Assembly: GCF_014764405.1 (NCBI RefSeq)
Contig: NZ_CP061725.1
Coordinates: 4,216,001 to 4,280,000, forward strand
Source of the DNA: Micromonospora craniellae
GTDB lineage: Bacteria > Actinomycetota > Actinomycetes > Mycobacteriales > Micromonosporaceae
Direction of reading: 5' to 3'
DNA: 64,000 bases
Within the stretch, counting starts at the first letter, position 1. The number at the start of each line of letters is the position of its first letter. Below the pieces are notes generated by a model. The model ran no database searches and was not told the origin of the DNA. It worked only from the letters and a program-made list of their open reading frames with translations. This document shows positions 50,200-57,376 of this stretch, one piece after another. The translations under genes were made by a program, and so were the position numbers.

Positions 50200-50279
50200 G
50201 CCGACACTCCGCTTCGCTCCGCGTCGTCATAAGGCGTGATCGCGCTGTGCTGCTGATTCGCTCGCTGTCGCTCGCTCAT
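50196..50279 (-). CDS. 27-residue mini-ORF bridging nitrate reductase and nasB
   Basis: The ATG at 50279 overlaps the stop of the nitrate reductase gene, and its stop TGA (50196-50198) overlaps the ATG of nasB; both junctions are ATGA. The product begins MSERQRANQQHSAITPYDDA and ends ERSGVSA. The nitrate reductase itself ends DDAERSGVSS, so the two C-termini are near duplicates. It may be a translational-coupling relay generated by a duplication rather than a functional peptide. Confidence 0.55.
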   Translation of the reverse strand: MSERQRANQQHSAITPYDDAERSGVSA

Positions 50280-50308
50280 GACGACACTCCGCTTCGCTCC
50301 GCGTCGTC
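50202..50308. repeat. 27-bp direct repeat, 80 bases apart
   Basis: cgacactccgcttcgctccg plus cgtcgtc occurs exactly at 50202-50228 and 50282-50308. The 80-base period equals one mini-ORF cassette, so the junction nitrate reductase/mini-ORF was copied as mini-ORF/nasB. Between the copies lies gctcgctgtcgctcgctcat, itself made of GCTCGCT-like repeats. Confidence 0.88.
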
Positions 50309-52495
50309 CTGAGCGGCCTTCTCCAGGCGTACGGCGCAGATCTTGAATTCGGGCATGCCGGAGATCGGGTCGACCGCGTCGTTGGTGACGGAGTTGGCGC
50401 GTGCCGCGCCGGCCCAGTGGAACGGCGCGAAGACCGTGTCCGGCCGGATCGCGGGGCTGAGCCGGGCGGGCGCCCGGAACTCACCCCGCCGGGAGACCAC
50501 CCGGACCGGTTCACCGTCGGCCACCCCGAGGCGACCGGCCAGGTCGGGGTGCAGCTCCACGAACGCCTCGGGGGCGGCGCGGCGCAGCGCGGCCACCCGG
50601 CGGGTCTGGGTGCCCGACTGGTACTGGGCGAGGACCCGGCCGGTGGTGAAGTGCAGCGGGTACTCCGGACAGATCTCCTCGGCCGCCGGCCGGTGCTCCA
50701 CCGGGTGGAACCGGGCCAGCCCGTCCGGGGTGGCGAACCGGTCCGCGAAGAGTCGGGGCGAGTCCGGCTCGTCACTGCGCGGGCAGGGCCAGAACACCCC
50801 GTCCGTCTCGTCGATGCGGTCCCAACTGATCCCGGCGTAGTCGGCGAGCCCGCCCGCCGAGGCCCGCCGCAGCTCCTCGAACACCGCCTGCGGATCCGCC
50901 GCCGGACGCTCACCCGCCGCCGCACCCGGCTTCGATGTTAGGAGGGGTCCCTTGCTATGCACGAGGCGATAGGAAGGGACCCTTCCTTTCACAGCTAGGC
51001 GGGTGGTGAGGTCGGCGAGGATGGCGAGGTCGGTGCGGACGCCGGTCGGCGGGGGGCGTAGCGCACGACGGCGCAGCACCCGTCCCTCCAGGTTGGTCAT
51101 GGTGCCGTCCTCCTCGGCCCACTGCGCGGTGGGCAGCACCACGTCGGCCAGCGCGGCGGTCTCGGAGAGCAGGAAGTCCGCGACGACGAGCAGGTCCAGG
51201 TCGCGCAGCCGGCTCTCGATCCGGGTCGCGCGCGGCGCGGAGACCACCGGGTTGGAGCCGAAGACCAGCAACGCCCGGGGCCCGTGCGTGGTGCCCAGCG
51301 AGTCGAGCAACTGGTACGCCGGCACACCCGCCCCGGGCAGCTCGTGCGCGGGTACGCCCCAGACCTCCGCGACGTGCGCCCGGGCCTCCGGATCGTCGAT
51401 CTTGCGGTACCCGGGGAGCTGGTCGGCCTTCTGCCCGTGCTCCCGGCCACCCTGGCCGTTGCCCTGCCCGGTCAGGCAGCCGTACCCGGAACCGGGCCGG
51501 CCGGGCAGGCCGAGGGCGAGCGCCAGGTTGACGAAGGCGGTGACCGTGTCGACACCCTTGGCGTGCTGTTCCGCGCCCCGGGCGGTGAGGACGATCGCCC
51601 GTTCGGCGGTGCCGAGGGCGCGGGCGGTCGCCTCCAGGTCGGCCACCGGTACGCCGGAGAGCGCCTCGGCCCGGGCCGGCCACCAGCCCGCCACGGTGCG
51701 GAGTACGTCGGTGAAGCCGCTGGTGCGGGTGGCGACGTACGACCCGTCGACGTAGCCCTCGGTCAGCGCGATGTGCAGCAACGCGTTCGCCACCGCCAGG
51801 TCGGTGCCGGGCAGGGGTTGCAGGTGCAGGTCCGCCTGCCGGGCGGTGGCGGTGGCTCGCGGGTCGACCACGATCAGCGTGCCGCCGCGTTGTCGCTGCT
51901 CGGTCAGCCAGCGCACCAGCGGCGGCATCGTCTCGGCCGGGTTCGCGCCGACCAGCAGCAGGGTGTCCGCCCGGCCCAGGTCGGCCAGCGGGAACGGCAG
52001 TCCCCGGTCGACGCCGAAGGCGCGCATGCCGGCAGCGGCGGCCGAGGACATACAGAACCGTCCGTTGTAGTCGATGTGCCGGGTACGCAGCGCCACGCGG
52101 GCGAACTTGCCCAGCGCGTACGCCTTCTCGTTGGTGAGCCCGCCGCCGCCGAAGACGGCGACGGCGTCGCGGCCGTGCCGCCGCTGCACCTCGCCCAGTC
52201 CGGTGGCGATGCGGTCCAGCGCAGCGTCCCAGCTCGCCGGTTGCAGCCGACCGGTGGCCGGGTCGCGCAGCAGCGGGGTGGTCAGCCGGTCGGGGTGGTC
52301 GAGCAGCTCGGCGGAGGTCCAGCCCTTCTGGCAAAGGCCGCCCCGGTTGGTCGGGAAGTCCCGGGGGAGCACGGAGATCCGGTCCTCCTCCTGGCGCAGG
52401 GTCATCCCACACTGGAGGGCGCAGTACGGGCAGTGCGTCGTCACCTCCCGGGGTGCTTGCCCCGTTCGAGTTGCCGGCCGTGCACCGTCTGTCAT
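50276..52495 (-). CDS. nasA: Assimilatory nitrate reductase catalytic subunit
   Basis: A 739-residue molybdopterin bis-MGD enzyme that reduces nitrate to nitrite in the cytoplasm (also called narB or nasC in other species). The N-terminal [4Fe-4S] site is THCPYCALQCGMTL plus GGLCQKGWTSAELL. Then FGGGGLTNEKAYALGKFARV, NYNGRFCMSSAAA-like substrate-domain sequence and LLVGANPAETMPPLVRW. The C-terminal cap is PEYPLHFTTGRVLAQYQSGT. About residues 500-520 (PSYRLVHSKGPLLTS) are encoded by an in-frame 31-bp repeat array and are not family sequence. Confidence 0.93.
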   Translation of the reverse strand: MTDGARPATRTGQAPREVTTHCPYCALQCGMTLRQEEDRISVLPRDFPTNRGGLCQKGWTSAELLDHPDRLTTPLLRDPATGRLQPASWDAALDRIATGLGEVQRRHGRDAVAVFGGGGLTNEKAYALGKFARVALRTRHIDYNGRFCMSSAAAAGMRAFGVDRGLPFPLADLGRADTLLLVGANPAETMPPLVRWLTEQRQRGGTLIVVDPRATATARQADLHLQPLPGTDLAVANALLHIALTEGYVDGSYVATRTSGFTDVLRTVAGWWPARAEALSGVPVADLEATARALGTAERAIVLTARGAEQHAKGVDTVTAFVNLALALGLPGRPGSGYGCLTGQGNGQGGREHGQKADQLPGYRKIDDPEARAHVAEVWGVPAHELPGAGVPAYQLLDSLGTTHGPRALLVFGSNPVVSAPRATRIESRLRDLDLLVVADFLLSETAALADVVLPTAQWAEEDGTMTNLEGRVLRRRALRPPPTGVRTDLAILADLTTRLAVKGRVPSYRLVHSKGPLLTSKPGAAAGERPAADPQAVFEELRRASAGGLADYAGISWDRIDETDGVFWPCPRSDEPDSPRLFADRFATPDGLARFHPVEHRPAAEEICPEYPLHFTTGRVLAQYQSGTQTRRVAALRRAAPEAFVELHPDLAGRLGVADGEPVRVVSRRGEFRAPARLSPAIRPDTVFAPFHWAGAARANSVTNDAVDPISGMPEFKICAVRLEKAAQDDAERSGVSS
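50937..50998 (+). repeat. 31-bp tandem repeat, locus 3 (inside the nitrate reductase gene)
   Basis: Unit 1 (50937-50967) begins gttaggaggggtcccttgct; unit 2 (50968-50998) begins gataggaagggacccttcct. They match the arrays at 26547 and 27393. Here they lie within the coding region on the opposite strand, adding roughly 20 residues without breaking the frame. Confidence 0.9.
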
Positions 52496-52519
52496 GTCGG
52501 CAAAGCGTGCCGTTGGGCG

Positions 52520-52557
52520 GTTTCCGGGCGGCGTCTCGTCTGTTTCGGCCCTGTCAA
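52520..52557 (-). promoter_or_regulatory. GlnR-type box upstream of the nitrate operon
   Basis: Read on the minus strand: TTGAC-n6-GAAAC-n6-GACGC-n6-GAAAC. This matches the known actinobacterial GlnR pattern gTnAc-n6-GaAAc repeated twice with exact 6-base spacers. Both GAAAC half-sites are perfect and the other two are close. It lies 25-62 bases before the nitrate reductase start, consistent with nitrogen-limitation activation by GlnR. Confidence 0.75.
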
Positions 52558-52617
52558 GAGCGCCTCACACCGCACGTCGGCTGCGCGCGGGGTCGCGGGA
52601 TCTGCAATGATGGATGA

Positions 52618-52643
52618 CTGGTGGTCATACCAGCGGGTAGTCT
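52618..52643 (+). promoter_or_regulatory. Promoter/operator of the antitoxin-toxin pair
   Basis: CTGGT-ggtcat-ACCAG (52618-52633) is a small inverted repeat just before TAGTCT (52638-52643), a -10-like hexamer 7 bases ahead of the ATG at 52651. The transcript could be leaderless, and the inverted repeat could be the autoregulatory operator. Confidence 0.45.
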
Positions 52644-52650
52644 GACCGGC

Positions 52651-52908
52651 ATGACAGCCAAGGTGACTCTGTCGTTCTCGGACGAGACGATCGCGGAGGC
52701 CCGGCGGTTCGCCAAGCGCGAAGGGCTCTCCCTGTCAGCCTGGATGGACCAGGCGGCCCGGGAGAAGGCCCTGCGTGAGGTCTTCGCGGCACACGCCGCC
52801 GCGGTCGGGCGGGCGGGGCTGGACCTGGAGTCGGCCTCGCTGGCCGACGCGCAGGAGGTGGGCATGGTCGACGACCTGCTCTTCGGCGGTCGCCCGCGTG
52901 CTGCGTAG
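52651..52908 (+). CDS. Antitoxin-like protein
   Basis: An 85-residue protein: MTAKVTLSFSDETIAEARRF, then AKREGLSLSAWMDQAAREKA, a ribbon-helix-helix-type N-terminus. The C-terminal segment, LADAQEVGMVDDLLFGGRP, would be the toxin-wrapping part. It overlaps the toxin-like gene by 11 bases. Assignment as antitoxin rests on size, fold pattern and pairing. Confidence 0.75.
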   Translation: MTAKVTLSFSDETIAEARRFAKREGLSLSAWMDQAAREKALREVFAAHAAAVGRAGLDLESASLADAQEVGMVDDLLFGGRPRAA

Positions 52909-53191
52909 GGGCGAGGTCTGGCGGATCGCCGGGGCCCGCGAGCGGCTCGGGCTCGTGATCAGCTCGGACGTCTACAACTCCACCGCAGTACCCATCGTGA
53001 TCGTCGCCGAGGTGGTCGAGGCGGCGTTGCTGCGCGACTCGCCCCTGGCGGTGTCGATGGGCGGCTGGGTGGTGATGCCGGACCGGATCTCGTCACCGAT
53101 GAAGAAGTGGTTCGCCGAGTGCGTGGACGTGGCCGACGTCGAGACCATGCGACACATCGACCGGGCCCTGCGCATCCTCCAGCAACTCTGA
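52898..53191 (+). CDS. MazF/PemK-like toxin
   Basis: A 97-residue protein starting GTG: VLRRGEVWRIAGARERLGLV, ISSDVYNSTAVPIVIVAEVV and VVMPDRISSPMKKWFAECVD. RGEVWR and the later VxxP.I patterns are the MazF/PemK/CcdB-like fold of mRNA interferases. The frame differs from that of the antitoxin, whose end it overlaps. It is placed between the nitrate operon and narK. Confidence 0.75.
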   Translation: MLRRGEVWRIAGARERLGLVISSDVYNSTAVPIVIVAEVVEAALLRDSPLAVSMGGWVVMPDRISSPMKKWFAECVDVADVETMRHIDRALRILQQL

Positions 53192-53298
53192 ACCGGCGCG
53201 TTCCTCACCACCGGCGCGCGTCGCCGGTGCGCTCCCCGTTGCGCCGTCGACCCAGAGGGCGAACGCCACGGTAACGCTCGATTCCTAGCTTCGGCGCC

Positions 53299-54669
53299 AT
53301 GACCACCACGAGCGCGCGACCCGAGGTTATCGAGGACAAGCAGGACCTGGACCGCCGGCCCGGTCGATGGATCGGGCACTGGGCGCCGGAGGATCCGGGA
53401 TTCTGGCGTACGACCGGCAGCCGGACCGCCCGGCGCAACCTCATCTGGTCGATCTTCGCCGAACACATCGGTTTCTCGGTGTGGCTGCTGTGGAGCATCG
53501 TCGTCGTCCGGCTCGGTGACGCCGGTTGGCAGTTGACCACCAGCCAGGCGCTCTGGCTGACGGCCGTACCGAGCGGAGTGGGAGCGCTGCTGCGGTTGCC
53601 GTACACCTTTGCCGTGCCGGTCTTCGGCGGACGGAACTGGACGGTCGTCTCCGCGCTGTTGCTGATCGTGCCCTGCGCCGGCCTGGCCTGGGCGGTAGAG
53701 CATCCGGAGATCGGCTTCCTGCCGCTGCTGCTGATCGCGGCCAGCGCCGGGTTCGGTGGCGGCAACTTCGCCTCCAGCATGGCCAACATCTCCTTCTTCT
53801 ATCCGGAACGGGAGAAGGGCTGGGCGCTGGGCCTCAACGCGGCCGGCGGCAACATCGGCGTGGCGGTGGTGCAGTTCCTGGTGCCGCAGGTGATCGTGCT
53901 CGGCGGTGGGCTCGTGCTGGCGCGGGCCGGGCTGATGTACATCCCGCTCGCGGTGATCGCCGCGGTCTGCGCGTACCTGTTCATGGACAACCTGGTCGAG
54001 GCCAAGGCCGACGTGGGGCCGGTCTGGTCGTCGCTGTGGCACCGGGACACCTGGATCATGTCCCTGCTCTACATCGGCACCTTCGGCTCGTTCATCGGCT
54101 ACTCGGCGGCCTTCCCGACGCTGCTCACCTCGGTGTTCGGGCGTCCGGACACCGCGCTGGCCTGGGCGTTCCTCGGCGCTGCGGTGGGCTCGTTCTGCCG
54201 GCCGTTCGGCGGTCGCCTGGCCGACCTCGTCGGCGGCGCCCGGGTCACGGTGGTCAGCTTCGTCCTGATGGCCGTCGGCGCCCTGGCCGCCCTCTGGTCG
54301 GTGGAGCGACGCAGCATGGCCGTCTTCTTCGCGGCCTTCCTGCTGCTCTTCGTCGCCACCGGGGTGGGCAACGGCTCGACCTACCGGATGATCAGCAAGA
54401 TCTTCCGGGTCAAGGGCGAGGACCTGGGCGGTACCCCGGAGGTGATGTTGGCGATGCGCCGGCAGGCCGCCGGGGCGCTGGGCATCATCTCCGCGGTCGG
54501 TGCCTTCGGCGGCTTCCTGGTGCCGATCTGTTACGCCTGGGCCAGGTCGACCTACGGCGGTATCCAGCCCGCACTGCGCTTCTACGTGGGCTTCTTTCTG
54601 GTGCTGCTGGCGGTCACCTGGGTGGCGTACCTGCGACCGGGGTCCCGGATGGCGCGGGCGCGGGTCTGA
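53299..54669 (+). CDS. narK: Nitrate/nitrite transporter (NarK family, MFS)
   Basis: A 456-residue major facilitator with about 12 helices. WIGHWAPEDPGFWRTTGSRT and ARRNLIWSIFAEHIGFSVWL begin the protein. The nitrate signature regions are visible as AASAGFGGGNFASSMANISFF and LLLFVATGVGNGSTYRMISK. The -10-like TAGCTT (53286-53291) is 7 bases before the ATG, so the mRNA may be leaderless. It probably supplies nitrate to the adjacent reductases. Confidence 0.93.
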   Translation: MTTTSARPEVIEDKQDLDRRPGRWIGHWAPEDPGFWRTTGSRTARRNLIWSIFAEHIGFSVWLLWSIVVVRLGDAGWQLTTSQALWLTAVPSGVGALLRLPYTFAVPVFGGRNWTVVSALLLIVPCAGLAWAVEHPEIGFLPLLLIAASAGFGGGNFASSMANISFFYPEREKGWALGLNAAGGNIGVAVVQFLVPQVIVLGGGLVLARAGLMYIPLAVIAAVCAYLFMDNLVEAKADVGPVWSSLWHRDTWIMSLLYIGTFGSFIGYSAAFPTLLTSVFGRPDTALAWAFLGAAVGSFCRPFGGRLADLVGGARVTVVSFVLMAVGALAALWSVERRSMAVFFAAFLLLFVATGVGNGSTYRMISKIFRVKGEDLGGTPEVMLAMRRQAAGALGIISAVGAFGGFLVPICYAWARSTYGGIQPALRFYVGFFLVLLAVTWVAYLRPGSRMARARV

Positions 54670-54712
54670 GGGGGTATCGTCCGCCCGTCCGGCGCGCCCG
54701 CCGGACCCCGTT

Positions 54713-54742
54713 TTGACCGGCCGACGGGGCTACGGGTATCGT
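54713..54742 (+). promoter_or_regulatory. Promoter upstream of rplM
   Basis: TTGACC (54713-54718), an 18-base spacer and TATCGT (54737-54742) form a good housekeeping promoter 134 bases before the rplM GTG. The long leader between them, about 125 bases, is free of genes and could take part in ribosomal-protein autoregulation. Confidence 0.6.
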
Positions 54743-54875
54743 TGCCTGCTGTTGTACGACATCTGTAGGCGTGCCGCCTGAGGTACGCTTGGTCGTTCGT
54801 GCGCGCTGGTCCGGCCGGGTAGCCCTGGTCACCTCGGCGCGCTACCCCAGACCGACGACGAGACAAGGTAGACCT

Positions 54876-55319
54876 GTGCGTACGTACAGCCCGAAGCCGG
54901 GTGAGATCGAGCGTCAGTGGCACGTCATCGACGCCTCTGATGTCGTGCTGGGCCGCCTGGCCACCCACGCCGCCACGCTGCTGCGGGGCAAGCACAAGCC
55001 GACTTTCGCGCCGCACGTCGACACGGGCGACTTCGTCGTCGTCGTGAACGCGGGCAAGGTCGCGCTGACCGGCAACAAGCGTCAGCAGAAGATCGCCTAC
55101 CGCCACTCCGGCTACCCGGGCGGCCTGAAGCAGGTCGGCTACGAGGAGCTGCTGGCCAAGCGCCCCGAGCGGGCCATCGAGCTGGCTGTCAAGGGGATGC
55201 TCCCGCACAACAAGCTCGGCCGTCAGCTGATCAAGAAGCTGAAGGTCTACGCCGGTGCCGAGCACCCGCACGGCGCGCAGCAGCCGGCGCCGTTCGAGAT
55301 CAAGCAGATCGCGCAGTGA
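54876..55319 (+). CDS. rplM: 50S ribosomal protein L13
   Basis: L13 is an early-assembly large-subunit protein. The product is 147 residues: RTYSPKPGEIERQWHVIDAS, DVVLGRLATHAATLLRGKHK, the YRHSGYPGGLKQVGYEELLA stretch and AVKGMLPHNKLGRQLIKKLK. GTG start at 54876 behind CAAGGTAG. It is paired with rpsI. Confidence 0.96.
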   Translation: MRTYSPKPGEIERQWHVIDASDVVLGRLATHAATLLRGKHKPTFAPHVDTGDFVVVVNAGKVALTGNKRQQKIAYRHSGYPGGLKQVGYEELLAKRPERAIELAVKGMLPHNKLGRQLIKKLKVYAGAEHPHGAQQPAPFEIKQIAQ

Positions 55320-55339
55320 GCGCGGGCGAAGGAAGCAGC

Positions 55340-55804
55340 ATGACCGACATCACCGCCACCGAGGTCGCCCCCGAGGCCACCGAGGCGCCGGCGCCCGTCG
55401 CCCGTACGCCTCGTGGTGACCGCCCGATCCAGACCGTGGGTCGGCGCAAGGAGGCCATCGTCCGAGTCCGGATCGTGCCGGGCACCGGCAAGATCACCTG
55501 CAACGGGCGCGACCTCGAAGCGTACTTCCCGAGCAAGGTGCACCAGCAACTGATCAAGGACCCGCTGGTCACCGCCGAGAAGCCCGAGGCCTTCGACGTG
55601 ATCGCCAACCTGCGGGGCGGCGGCACCACCGGCCAGGCCGGTGCGCTGCGGCTGGCCATCGCCCGGGCGCTGATCGTCAACGAGCCCGACGACCGCCCGG
55701 CCCTCAAGAAGGCCGGCTTCCTGACCCGTGACGCCCGGGTCAAGGAGAGCAAGAAGTACGGCCTCAAGAAGGCCCGTAAGGCTCCCCAGTACTCGAAGCG
55801 CTGA
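55340..55804 (+). CDS. rpsI: 30S ribosomal protein S9
   Basis: S9 has a C-terminal tail that reaches the P-site tRNA. The product is 154 residues. An acidic/Ala-rich N-terminal extension is followed by RPIQTVGRRKEAIVRVRIVP, LRGGGTTGQAGALRLAIARA and the basic tail KKYGLKKARKAPQYSKR. I chose ATG 55340 with GAAGGAAG upstream; an in-frame GTG at 55316 overlaps the rplM stop and is an alternative. A strong terminator follows. Confidence 0.95.
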   Translation: MTDITATEVAPEATEAPAPVARTPRGDRPIQTVGRRKEAIVRVRIVPGTGKITCNGRDLEAYFPSKVHQQLIKDPLVTAEKPEAFDVIANLRGGGTTGQAGALRLAIARALIVNEPDDRPALKKAGFLTRDARVKESKKYGLKKARKAPQYSKR

Positions 55805-55830
55805 TCTCCAGCCGCACCTTGTACTTCTGA

Positions 55831-55879
55831 CGGACGGCCGGTCCGCCTCCCTTCGACAGGGAGGTGGGCCGGCCGTCCG
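55831..55879 (+). terminator. Terminator after rpsI
   Basis: A 22-bp stem pairs 55831-55852 (cggacggccggtccgcctcc plus ct) with 55858-55879, including two mismatched or wobble pairs, around a 5-base loop. It is followed by CTTTTC. It begins 27 bases after the rpsI stop. Confidence 0.85.
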
Positions 55880-55920
55880 CTTTTCACCTACAACGGCAGT
55901 TTCATCGGAGGTTGGTGGGT

Positions 55921-57273
55921 ATGGGCCGGTTGTTCGGCACGGATGGCGTACGCGGGCGGGCGAACGTCGATCTCACCCCGGAGTTGGCGCTCTCGGTGGC
56001 CGTCGCGGCCGCGCACACCCTCGCCGAGTCGGATCGCAGCCACGCCCCGCTGGCCGTGGTCGGCCGGGACACCCGCGCCAGCGGCGAGATGCTGGAGGCG
56101 GCCGTGGTGGCCGGACTGACCAGCGCCGGCGCGACGGTCGTCCGGGTCGGCGTGCTGCCCACCCCGGCGGTGGCGTTCCTCACCGGCGAGGCCAAGGCGG
56201 ACCTCGGCGTGATGCTGTCCGCGTCGCACAACCCGATGCCGGACAACGGGATCAAGCTCTTCGCGGCCGGTGGGCACAAGCTGCCCGACGAGATCGAGAT
56301 GCGGATCGAGGCGGCCATCGAGGCCAACGCCACCACCGCCTGGAAGCGGCCGGTGGGCGCGGGAGTGGGCCGGGTGCACGACCTGCTCGACGGCGCCGAC
56401 CACTACGTGCAGCACCTGGCGGGCACCGTGCCGCACCGGCTCGACGGGATCAAGGTCGTGGTGGACTGCGCCAACGGCGCCGCCGCCGAGGTCGCCCCGG
56501 CCGTATACCGGGAGGCGGGCGCCGAGGTCGTCGCGATCTACGCCGAGCCGGACGGGCTCAACATCAACGACGAGTGCGGCTCGAACCACATCGCCGCCCT
56601 GCGGCAGGCCGTGGTCGAGCACGGCGCGCACCTCGGCATCGCGCACGACGGTGACGCCGACCGCTGCGTGGCGGTCACCGCCGACGGCGACGAGGTCGAC
56701 GGCGACCAGGTGATGGCGATCCTGGCGCTGGCCATGCGGGAGGCCGGCACGTTGACCGGGGACACCCTGGTCGCCACCGTGATGAGCAACCTCGGCCTGC
56801 GCCTGGCCATGTCCGCCGAGGGCATCCGGCTGATCGAGACCAAGGTGGGCGACCGGTACGTGCTGGAGGAACTGCGCGCCTCCGGGCTGGCGCTGGGCGG
56901 CGAGCAGAGTGGACACATCGTCATGCCCGCGTACGCCACCACCGGCGACGGGGTGCTGACCGGGCTGCACCTGATGGCCCGGATGGCCGCCACCGGCCGT
57001 ACCCTGGCGGATCTCGCGGCGGTGGTGACCAAGCTGCCGCAGGTGCTGATCAACGTGCCGGTCGGTGACCGTACCGTCGGTGCCGCCGCGCCCGCCGTCC
57101 GCGCCGAGGTGGAACGGGCCGAGGCCGAGCTGGGCGAGACCGGACGGGTGCTGCTGCGCCCGTCGGGCACCGAGCCGTTGGTGCGGGTGATGGTCGAGGC
57201 GGCCACCGAGGCGACCGCACGGGACGTCGCCGAGCGGATCGCCGAACAGGTCCGCACGGCCAGCCCGGCCTGA
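55921..57273 (+). CDS. glmM: Phosphoglucosamine mutase
   Basis: GlmM converts glucosamine-6-phosphate to glucosamine-1-phosphate for peptidoglycan. The product is 450 residues: MGRLFGTDGVRGRANVDLTP, the phosphoserine loop MLSASHNPMPDNGIKLF, the metal loop AHDGDADRCVAVTADG, the sugar loop GGEQSGHIVMP and the phosphate loop VLLRPSGTEPLVRVMVE. GGAGG lies 10 bases upstream. It follows rpsI, as in many actinobacteria. Confidence 0.96.
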   Translation: MGRLFGTDGVRGRANVDLTPELALSVAVAAAHTLAESDRSHAPLAVVGRDTRASGEMLEAAVVAGLTSAGATVVRVGVLPTPAVAFLTGEAKADLGVMLSASHNPMPDNGIKLFAAGGHKLPDEIEMRIEAAIEANATTAWKRPVGAGVGRVHDLLDGADHYVQHLAGTVPHRLDGIKVVVDCANGAAAEVAPAVYREAGAEVVAIYAEPDGLNINDECGSNHIAALRQAVVEHGAHLGIAHDGDADRCVAVTADGDEVDGDQVMAILALAMREAGTLTGDTLVATVMSNLGLRLAMSAEGIRLIETKVGDRYVLEELRASGLALGGEQSGHIVMPAYATTGDGVLTGLHLMARMAATGRTLADLAAVVTKLPQVLINVPVGDRTVGAAAPAVRAEVERAEAELGETGRVLLRPSGTEPLVRVMVEAATEATARDVAERIAEQVRTASPA

Positions 57274-57376
57274 CCCACTCGCCGGAGGGGCCAGCTCACG
57301 CGCTGATTCTCCTCGTCGCGATGGAGCTGACCTGGTCGGCGGCGCGCCGCCGGGCCCGCGCGCTGTAGGCGTCGGG

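Noticed and set aside
53192..53298. GlnR box upstream of narK
   Set aside because: CGAAC-n6-GTAAC is present, but the flanking half-sites are poor. It is too weak to list as a site.
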